NCBI GenBank assembly: GCA_964607755.1
Contig: CAZSMC010000047.1
Coordinates: 1 to 32,187 of the forward strand
DNA length: 32,187 bases
Origin: CAZSMC01 sp964607755
GTDB taxonomy: Bacteria; Zhuqueibacterota; Zhuqueibacteria; Residuimicrobiales; Krinioviventaceae
Direction of reading: 5' to 3'
The notes under the pieces were generated by a model. That model saw only the letters and a list, made by a program, of their open reading frames with translations. It had not been told where the DNA came from and did not search any database. Position numbers and translations under genes: made by a program. Each line of letters starts with the position of its first letter. The stretch's first letter is position 1. Shown here piece by piece: positions 1-6,856 of the stretch.

Positions 1-141
1 ATGACAACTGTACGATTTGCCAATCGTTCAATAGCTTATGGTATTGTCATGGGGCGCATAAATCTCTGGGGAACATTTTTTATCGATTAAAAAGATGACA
101 GGAACAAGTATATCAGGCCGGGCAATTATAATGAAACCCGC

Positions 142-170
142 TTGACTTGTTGCAAATTAATTTGTAAAAT
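142..170 (+). promoter_or_regulatory. candidate sigma70-type promoter of tldDE
   Basis: TTGACT (142-147) and TAAAAT (165-170) are separated by exactly 17 bases and lie about 60 bases before the tldD start codon. Both hexamers match the housekeeping consensus well. This is a pattern match only. Confidence 0.5.
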
Positions 171-232
171 AAAAATTACAACCTCGTTAAAACTGGCACA
201 ATCCATTTTGCAATAAACCACGAGGGTAATCA

Positions 233-1783
233 ATGAAAAAACACATGTCACGGCGATCTTTTTTAGGAGCATCGTCTAAAAGTCTGGCCGCAGCGGCAGC
301 ATTGTCTTTTTTTGCTAACGGAATTTCTCTACACGCTGCCGTCGCTCCGGCCGCGGAGGAGTGGACATTGAACGAGTATTTCGACCATTTTCAGGTGGAT
401 CGATCCACCGTAAAACAAGTGATGGCAAAAGCGCTCTCCAAAGGGGGCGATTATTGCGATCTCTACTTTCAACACAATATTGCTACTTACATCGGCCTGG
501 AAGATAACGCGGTTAATCGCGCCCACACTAATATAGATCTTGGCGTCGGTATTCGCGTGCTCAAAGGTGACCAAACCGGTTATTCTTTTACCGAGGAAAT
601 CACGCCAGAGGCCATGAAGCGGGCTGCTGCTACGGCTGCGAATATTGCCGATTCAAAAAAGACTTTTAACGAGGTTGAACTCAAACCGCATGATGTGCCG
701 TCTTACTATCCGGTGAAAATCCCCTGGGAGGATGTTTCCATCGATCAAAAAATTCCTGCCTTGCAAAAAATCAATGAAAAGATGTTCAGCCTGGATAACC
801 GGGTGATCAAATCGAGCATCTGGTTCGGAAATGAAACATCTTATGTGCTCATGATCACATCGGACGGACGAATGGTGTACGATTATCGTCCCATGGGATT
901 TCTGGCTACCAACTGCATCGCTGAACAAAACAGCCGGCGCGAACAAAACGGTTACAGCCTCTCTTACCGTCACGGCTATGAAATGATTACAGATGAAACC
1001 TTGGATAAATTAGCGAACGAGGCGGTCAGTCGGACGGTTTTACTTTTTGATGCGGTGAAACCCGGTGCCGGTGAAATGCCAGTCGTCCTTGCAGCAGGCG
1101 GTTCCGGTATCCTGCTCCACGAAGCCATCGGTCACGGCATGGAAGCTGATTTCAATCGTAAAAAAGTCTCCATTTTCTCCGACAAGATGAACAAGAGAGT
1201 CGCTAACGAATATGTCACAATTGTTGATGATGCCACGCAGAAAAATGTCCGTGGCTCGTTGAACGTTGATGACGAAGCGAATGATACAGAAAATACGGTT
1301 CTGGTAGAAAATGGTATTTTGCGAAGCTATTTACACGACCGCATCAGCGCGGAACATTACGGTGTCAAACCAACAGGCAACGGACGCCGTCAGTCATTCC
1401 GCTATGCGCCGCAGCCACGCATGCGCAATACGTATATGCTGCCCGGTCCGCATAAAAAAGAAGAAATTATCGCCAGCGTGAAAAAAGGTTTATATGCTGA
1501 AAGTTTCACCAATGGCGAGGTGTTTATTGGCGCGGGTGATTTTACTTTTTATGTCAAAACCGGTTTTCTCATCCAGGACGGCAAAATCACGGAACCGGTC
1601 AAAGATGTGAATATCATTGGCAACGGGCCGGATGTGTTGAGCAAAATTACCATGGTTGCGGATGATCTGAAAATTGACAAAGGCACCTGGACATGCGGTA
1701 AAGGTGGTCAGGGTGTGCCGGTAAGTCAGGGATTGCCAACGGTCAAAGTGTCCGGTATTACAGTTGGCGGAACAAATAGTTAA
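233..1783 (+). CDS. tldD: TldD-family metallopeptidase, Tat-exported
   Basis: TldD subunit of the TldD/TldE zinc metalloprotease, which in other bacteria degrades or matures unfolded peptides (microcin B17, CcdA). The family's zinc site HExxxH is present at H296-E297 to H301, followed by GMEAD, and the C-terminus has the usual glycine-rich GKGGQG stretch. At 516 aa it is longer than a cytoplasmic TldD (about 480), and the extra length is a leader: residues 6-12 read SRRSFLG, a twin-arginine motif, followed by a hydrophobic Ala-rich segment to about residue 36. Such leaders are seen on TldD proteins of several anaerobic phyla. An RBS (GAGGG, 222-226) sits 6 bases before the ATG. tldE follows after 18 bases. 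Function in the periplasm is inferred; the family assignment is secure. Confidence 0.93.
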   Translation: MKKHMSRRSFLGASSKSLAAAAALSFFANGISLHAAVAPAAEEWTLNEYFDHFQVDRSTVKQVMAKALSKGGDYCDLYFQHNIATYIGLEDNAVNRAHTNIDLGVGIRVLKGDQTGYSFTEEITPEAMKRAAATAANIADSKKTFNEVELKPHDVPSYYPVKIPWEDVSIDQKIPALQKINEKMFSLDNRVIKSSIWFGNETSYVLMITSDGRMVYDYRPMGFLATNCIAEQNSRREQNGYSLSYRHGYEMITDETLDKLANEAVSRTVLLFDAVKPGAGEMPVVLAAGGSGILLHEAIGHGMEADFNRKKVSIFSDKMNKRVANEYVTIVDDATQKNVRGSLNVDDEANDTENTVLVENGILRSYLHDRISAEHYGVKPTGNGRRQSFRYAPQPRMRNTYMLPGPHKKEEIIASVKKGLYAESFTNGEVFIGAGDFTFYVKTGFLIQDGKITEPVKDVNIIGNGPDVLSKITMVADDLKIDKGTWTCGKGGQGVPVSQGLPTVKVSGITVGGTNS

Positions 1784-1801
1784 ACGCAAAATGAGGATAT
1801 T

Positions 1802-2859
1802 ATGAAAAATAAATTGGAATTAGCACAATGGGCAGTAGAGTACGCCCAAAAAATCGGCGCAGATGAGGTTGCTGTCAATATTGTAAACCGACGGGACGTG
1901 GATATTGAATATCGCGATAGAAAGCTCGAAAAACTTAAAGAATCCACGCAAAACTCTCTATCCATAAATATTTATATAAACCAGCGCTACTCAGGTTCTT
2001 CAACAAATGATTTGAGGAAAGAGCAATTAAAATCTTTTATCGAGGAATCAGTAGCTGGTACAAAATATTTAGCCAAAGATGAATACCGGGCATTGCCGGA
2101 TCCGAAATATTATCCGGAAGAACTGAACCGTGATTTGGAGATTCTGGATCCGGCATACAAATCTGTGTATTCTGAAAAACGCATCGAGCTGGCAAAGATG
2201 GTCGAAGAGGCCGCTTTGGATACGGACGACCGTATCATTTCAACTACAGCCAGCTACGGTGATGTTCACTTTGAACGGATCAAAGTTCACAGCAATGGTT
2301 TTTTCGGCCAAATGCAAGGCACGGTATTTTCATCAAGTGCTGAAGCTACGGTGAAGGATCCGGGCGGCGGTCGTCCCGAGAGCAGGTACAGCGCCAGAAC
2401 CCGGTATTTTGATGCGTTACCGGAGCCATCAAAGGTTGGCAAGGAAGCAGTCAAAGGCGCTGTCATGAAAATCGGCCAGGACAAAATCGAATCCGGCNNN
2501 NNNNNNNNNNNNNNNNNNNNNNNNNNNNNNNNNNNNNNNNNNNNNNNNNNNNNNNNNNNNNNNNNNNNNNNNNNNNNNNNNNNNNNNNNNNNNNNNNTAA
2601 AGATGTCGATTACGGCATTTGGGTGACCGGTTTTATTGGCGGCAATTCTAATTCAACCACTGGTGATTTTTCATTTGGCATTACCGGACAATTAATCGAA
2701 AAAGGACAAATTGCCAGACCAGTGAACGAGATGAATATTTCCGGCAATGCGGTTGACTTTTGGAACAGGCTGTCAAAAGTTGGAAATGATCCTTATATTT
2801 ATTCTTCTTACCGAATTCCGACAATGCAATTTGACGATGTACAATTTAGCGGGGTTTGA
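1802..2859 (+). CDS. tldE: TldE/PmbA-family protein, interrupted by assembly gap
   Basis: TldE (PmbA), the non-catalytic partner of TldD. The first 232 codons (1802-2497) read cleanly as a TldE N-terminal half with no signal peptide. A 100-N run follows, and coding resumes in another frame at 2599 with K-D-V-D-Y-G-I-W-V-T-G and the typical TldE ending (GGNSNSTTGDFSFG, then a short hydrophilic tail) to the stop at 2857-2859. The two visible parts total about 318 aa against roughly 430-450 for the family, so some 115-130 residues are hidden. The apparent frameshift is produced by the placeholder length and is not evidence of a pseudogene. The frame that runs through the Ns to 2626 is an artefact, and so is a GTG start at 2623. 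Confidence 0.88.
2498..2597. other. assembly gap (100 N)
   Basis: Exactly 100 unresolved bases. The codon phase on the two sides of tldE requires a true gap length of 3n+2, which 100 is not, so the length is a placeholder. From family length the missing DNA is probably about 350-390 bases. Confidence 0.97.
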
Positions 2860-2870
2860 TCGGTAAATTA

Positions 2871-2895
2871 GTTGCACCGCAAGTAGCGGCGCAAC
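2871..2895 (+). terminator. hairpin downstream of tldE, possible terminator
   Basis: GTTGCACCGC (2871-2880), loop AAGTA, GCGGCGCAAC (2886-2895): a 10-bp stem with a single A-C mismatch, 12 bases after the tldE stop. No T-tract follows directly, so it may end or protect the tldDE transcript rather than act as a classical intrinsic terminator. Confidence 0.4.
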
Positions 2896-3024
2896 CAAAC
2901 TGTATACGATGACAGGCACACCTTTTGCTTTATTCTCAACATCCCAATTTTAGCTTTTCAAAGTTTAATTTGCACAACTCGTTTTTAGATCGTACATTTT
3001 CTTAAAAATTTTGCAAACATTTTG

Positions 3025-4275
3025 ATGAATGTGAAAAAAAATAGTGCCATAATTCTATCCCTTTTTTGGACCTGCTATTTTATTTTTCAGCTTTGTGTGT
3101 GGAATAACACGGTTCGAACCGGATTTTTCAGCGTCAATGCGGTCGTCGATATGGCAGCCAGTTTTCTGAACGATTTAATCTGGATCCCGGTTGCGCTGGC
3201 ATTGCCCGCTTATTTGGCGGCAGGTTTTTCTACAGTGGCTGGCAAGGCAGGAAAAATTCTCATAACCGTCCTTGCTGTCGTTACGCTGCTTTTTGGAATC
3301 ACTCATCTTTTAGTCTTTTTCCGGTATCTGTTTGTTTTGATTTTTCTTTTTGTCATTGGTATCTTGCTTTTCATCAGGAGCGGAAAATTTTCCTTTCATC
3401 ACGCAGCTTTTATTGTCGTGCTCTTAACCGTTGTGATTCATTACAACTCACAGCTCGTACCGCGATTACAATTACTCGACAGGAATTTAAAAAATGAATT
3501 AACAGTGATGAGCTGCAATATCGGATGGGACCTGCCAGGCGACAGTCATAAAAAATTTGCTCAATTGTTAAAGGGACAAAAACCCGATATCGTTTGTATT
3601 CAGGAATTCAGTACCGAACAAAGGCAGTATCTGTACAATGCATTAAAAGAGGTTTATCCTTATCAAAATTGGTCCGATACGAAAACAGATTACGGCGGAG
3701 GAGCAATCCTGTCACGGATTCCGTTCGAACATAAAGAGGTCATACACATCACGTCGCTATACTTTGAAAAAAAACCGGCCACGATTACCCGTTCTGTGAT
3801 TTTGCACGAGGGCAAAAAAGTTGATATTTTCAATTGCCATCTCTATCACAGTGCCAATTACATTCTCGAACGGATTTACGACGGTAAAAAAATTGATTTC
3901 TATATTCGCAAAGCGCAAATAGGTTACATGCGGCATCGGGATGAGGCGGCCCGGTTGGCAGCCAAAATTTTCCCCGTAGATAGACCAGTTATCCTGACTG
4001 GTGATTTTAATGACACACCAAACAGTTGGGTGTATAAACTTTTTAATGAAAAATTACAAAACGGATTTGCAACCGCCGGATGGGGATTGGGAACCACATA
4101 CGGCGAATATAGTTTAAAGCAAAGTGCGCCGTACAAACTGTCATTTCTCATTTTTGATGTGCTGCGTATCGATCATATTTTTTGTTCTCGTCAATTCAAA
4201 ATTAAAAATGCACATGTTTTACCATTTAGTGGTACAGATCACAAGCCGCAAACAGTTCAACTTTTGCTCAAATAA
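3025..4275 (+). CDS. membrane-anchored endonuclease/exonuclease/phosphatase-family protein
   Basis: The C-terminal two thirds have the EEP (DNase I-like) fold. Signature pieces in order are VMSCNIGW, DIVCIQEFS (metal-binding Glu), the catalytic-type His in FNCHLYHS, LTGDFNDTPNSW (Asp/Asn pair) and a final GTDHKP. The first ~150 residues hold about five hydrophobic segments; starting from a positively charged N-terminus, an odd number would place the EEP domain outside the cytoplasm. Family members cleave nucleic acids, phosphoinositides or sphingomyelin, and the sequence does not decide which. An in-frame TTG lies one codon upstream (3022); ATG 3025 is preferred. The gene stands alone between tldE and the envelope operon, with about 200 bases to the next gene. 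Confidence 0.82.
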   Translation: MNVKKNSAIILSLFWTCYFIFQLCVWNNTVRTGFFSVNAVVDMAASFLNDLIWIPVALALPAYLAAGFSTVAGKAGKILITVLAVVTLLFGITHLLVFFRYLFVLIFLFVIGILLFIRSGKFSFHHAAFIVVLLTVVIHYNSQLVPRLQLLDRNLKNELTVMSCNIGWDLPGDSHKKFAQLLKGQKPDIVCIQEFSTEQRQYLYNALKEVYPYQNWSDTKTDYGGGAILSRIPFEHKEVIHITSLYFEKKPATITRSVILHEGKKVDIFNCHLYHSANYILERIYDGKKIDFYIRKAQIGYMRHRDEAARLAAKIFPVDRPVILTGDFNDTPNSWVYKLFNEKLQNGFATAGWGLGTTYGEYSLKQSAPYKLSFLIFDVLRIDHIFCSRQFKIKNAHVLPFSGTDHKPQTVQLLLK

Positions 4276-4412
4276 CGACCGTTATCCTGTCGAAAGTTTA
4301 AGTTTCTGGAAAATTTTGTAAAGTGTCCGCCTTAAATGCTCATAGATAAAGGCCTGATTTTTGCACTTTTTTAGATTTCTGAATTCCTGACTATTTCCAA
4401 ACTAAAAACATT

Positions 4413-4441
4413 TTGCAAGTTATATTTTGAATGTCTAAATT
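4413..4441 (+). promoter_or_regulatory. candidate promoter of the envelope operon
   Basis: TTGCAA (4413-4418), a 17-base spacer and TAAATT (4436-4441), 36 bases before the ATG at 4478. Each box matches consensus at four of six positions. It sits in a 202-base AT-rich gap that would be the natural promoter region for the operon. Confidence 0.35.
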
Positions 4442-4477
4442 TAAATTTACTTTATAGTTGGAACAAAGAAACCGTTT

Positions 4478-5506
4478 ATGATTAGAATCTTTTTTATCAT
4501 ATTTTTAACACTTTTTTGTTTTACCATGATCCCCACTGTCTCACAAGTGACGCTCAGCGGTGGCAAAGGCATGCTGCGTCTTTATGAAGCAGATACTATT
4601 ACTCCCGGAAATTTCTATGCCAATAGTCTTTTTCAAGCCTATGTCACTCCTGTGGACGGAGTAAAACATTCTCTGGCAGAGTTTTATACGCTGAATGCGG
4701 GATTAACGCTGGGCTTGTCTCGCGCTTTTGAAATCTTTACGCATGTCGTTCCCTACCAGGACGACCAGCAGCACATCTGGGGTCCGCCTGGTGATTCCAG
4801 GTTGGGCCTGAAATGTTCGATGATTCATTACTCACGACCGGCGCAATTCGCATTTGTCGCTTATGCAGATATCCCCACAGGACAAAAGCATCCCATACCT
4901 TATGCACCCTTTAGCTCGGATGCTCTGGGCTGGGCAATGACCGGTGCTTTTTCCTATAATTTTAAGAAAACTGCAGCGGCTTTTCCGTTAAAAGTGACTT
5001 TCAATTTAGGCTGGAAAGATCATGACTTTAATTTTGCGAGTGAAACAGATCAGCTTTTAGCGGGATTCGGTTTCAAATTTCCCATTCGATCTTCTATTTT
5101 GTATACTGAATTGACTGGCGAAGTGTTCGTCAATCAGCCTGATGTATCGTTCTCACAAAACTCGTTACGAATCACTCAAGGTGTGAAATTCCTTGGATTC
5201 TCGAATATTGTTTTTGATATTGCCGCTGACATCGAGCTGGCCAATTATACACCTATTGATGCACAAAAAAAAGTAAAGCCCCGATATTGGGAAGATTATG
5301 CAGACTGGCAAATCATGGCCGGTGCCACTTATCGATGGACTCTCTTTCGCAAATGGGACAAAAGCGTTCGACAGGCTGAAAAACAACAGCAGCGAGAAGA
5401 GCAGAAAAAAGATACCATTCAGCAGAAACGTAAAGACGTGCTCGACGAACTGGAGCGTTATAAAAAGAGACTGGAAGAAGAAAAGAAAGACGATATACCG
5501 TTTTAA
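4478..5506 (+). CDS. outer-membrane beta-barrel protein with charged C-terminal tail
   Basis: Not a protein I can name. A Sec signal peptide occupies about residues 1-22. It is followed by GGKGMLRLYEAD and then roughly 250 residues of alternating hydrophobic/aromatic strands (for example AQFAFVAYADIPTG, YTELTGEVFVNQ, FDIAADIELANY), the look of an outer-membrane barrel of the kind often found at the N-terminus of OmpA-like proteins in FCB-group bacteria. The usual OmpA peptidoglycan-binding domain is absent. The chain instead ends in about 45 highly charged, Lys/Glu/Gln-rich residues predicted to form a helix or coiled coil, ending DDIPF. It is the first gene of an envelope operon, 6 bases before a TPR protein, so it is a good candidate for that system's outer-membrane component. 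Confidence 0.65.
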   Translation: MIRIFFIIFLTLFCFTMIPTVSQVTLSGGKGMLRLYEADTITPGNFYANSLFQAYVTPVDGVKHSLAEFYTLNAGLTLGLSRAFEIFTHVVPYQDDQQHIWGPPGDSRLGLKCSMIHYSRPAQFAFVAYADIPTGQKHPIPYAPFSSDALGWAMTGAFSYNFKKTAAAFPLKVTFNLGWKDHDFNFASETDQLLAGFGFKFPIRSSILYTELTGEVFVNQPDVSFSQNSLRITQGVKFLGFSNIVFDIAADIELANYTPIDAQKKVKPRYWEDYADWQIMAGATYRWTLFRKWDKSVRQAEKQQQREEQKKDTIQQKRKDVLDELERYKKRLEEEKKDDIPF

Positions 5507-5512
5507 TAATCA

Positions 5513-6856
5513 ATGAGTGTGAGAAAATACAGAAATATTTCATCGATATTTGCTTTGCTGTTTTTGTTCTTTTCCATACCTGCCGGTGCCCAATCAGGCA
5601 AGAATGGTGATAAAAAAGTAGCCAGTGTGTCTGACAGGATATTTTCGAGAGCCCAGCAGCATTATAAAAACGACGATTACTGGGCCTGCTCCCGGGAACT
5701 GATTTTTTTACTGGATTTCCATCCTGACTTTTCCCGAACAGATGAAGCGGTTTTTATGTTCGCTAATTGTCTTTACGAATCCGGTCTTTACGCCAGTGCT
5801 GAAAAAATGTACAAGCATTTGCTTCGCAACCATGTTCGCAGTTCACGGTTGCCCGAAGCCATTGTTGGACTTGAGCGTTTGGCTTATGAGCGCGGAAATT
5901 ATCAAAAAACAGTTGATTACTACAAGCAGCTCATGCGCTGCAATCCTGAACAGCACATTGTTAACCTGGCATGTTATTACGCAGGCATGGCATTTTACAA
6001 ACTGGATGATTATCCTTCGGCCAATCAGTCACTAGCACTGGCATCATCCAAAAGTCCTTATTATGACTATTGTCTTTACATGCGCGCCATGTCATTGCTG
6101 CGCATGAAAAACATCGACGAAGCGCTGGATTATTTGCAAAAACTCTGCACATTGCCCATTACCACAGAGGAGCGGCGCCATGTGGTGGATGAAACCCATT
6201 TAACCCTGGGTTATGTTTACTATGAAATGGGATACTATCAGGATGCAATTTCACATTTTTATGCCGTCTCTCCCAGCAGCGAACAGTACCAGAACGCTCT
6301 TTTGGGTGCCGGTTGGGCTGCAGCAAAACAGGAAAAGTGGAGACAGGCTGTCATTCCATTGACTGAACTGGTATCGGTTTATGATAAAAACGACGTCACC
6401 TTTGAGGGCATGTTTTTGCTCGGCCGCTGTTATCTGAAAATGCAAAAATATGACAGCGCTGTCAAAATTTATGATCACATGATGAGCGGTCATCAAAATC
6501 TTGATAGTTCACCACAGTCAGATTCTTTGAACGCTAAATTGACGCAACAACAAAAAGAGCTCGAAAAAGGCAATATGCATTTGTTGACATTGGAGAGCCA
6601 GTTGGTTCACTCGATTCATAATAATGAAAAAACTCTAAACGATTATTTAAACGGTAATATCAAATTATCACCCGAGCAATCGAGCCTTTGGGAAAAAATT
6701 CAAAATGAGCGAAAAGAATTGAGCAGGCTGGAAAAAAATATTGCCCGGTTAGAAAACCAATTTCGAGTGAGAGGGGAAAACCGAAATTGGCAGGCTTACG
6801 CGGAATATGGACGAACCCGGGCACTTTTTCTCAAACGTCAGCAGGAAAGAAATTGA
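5513..6856 (+). CDS. periplasmic TPR-repeat protein with C-terminal coiled coil
   Basis: A 447-aa exported protein: a Sec-type signal peptide (about residues 1-26, ending in PAGAQ) is followed by tandem tetratricopeptide repeats through about residue 325 (for example SAEKMYKHLLRN, KTVDYYKQLMR, AGMAFYKLDDYPSA, LGRCYLKMQKYDSAVKIYDHM). The last 110 residues are Glu/Gln/Lys-rich and look coiled-coil (KELEKGNMHLLTLESQL, ERKELSRLEKNIARLENQ). TPR proteins mediate protein contacts. Its position between a beta-barrel gene and a second TPR gene, upstream of ExbB/ExbD, suggests a periplasmic adaptor between outer-membrane and inner-membrane parts. Its stop codon overlaps the next start (TGATG at 6854-6858). 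Confidence 0.75.
   Translation: MSVRKYRNISSIFALLFLFFSIPAGAQSGKNGDKKVASVSDRIFSRAQQHYKNDDYWACSRELIFLLDFHPDFSRTDEAVFMFANCLYESGLYASAEKMYKHLLRNHVRSSRLPEAIVGLERLAYERGNYQKTVDYYKQLMRCNPEQHIVNLACYYAGMAFYKLDDYPSANQSLALASSKSPYYDYCLYMRAMSLLRMKNIDEALDYLQKLCTLPITTEERRHVVDETHLTLGYVYYEMGYYQDAISHFYAVSPSSEQYQNALLGAGWAAAKQEKWRQAVIPLTELVSVYDKNDVTFEGMFLLGRCYLKMQKYDSAVKIYDHMMSGHQNLDSSPQSDSLNAKLTQQQKELEKGNMHLLTLESQLVHSIHNNEKTLNDYLNGNIKLSPEQSSLWEKIQNERKELSRLEKNIARLENQFRVRGENRNWQAYAEYGRTRALFLKRQQERN

Noticed and set aside
1..90. Short frame from the window edge starting ATG and ending TAA (29 residues)
   Set aside because: No RBS can be seen, there is no recognisable product, and it may be the tail of a gene outside the window; not enough to call.
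2623..2859. Independent 78-aa ORF starting at GTG
   Set aside because: It is the C-terminal end of tldE; in-frame coding continues upstream to the N run.
6787..6855. 23-codon N-terminal extension of the large TPR protein from TTG
   Set aside because: It overlaps the preceding gene and would bury a perfect signal peptide that starts at ATG 6856.
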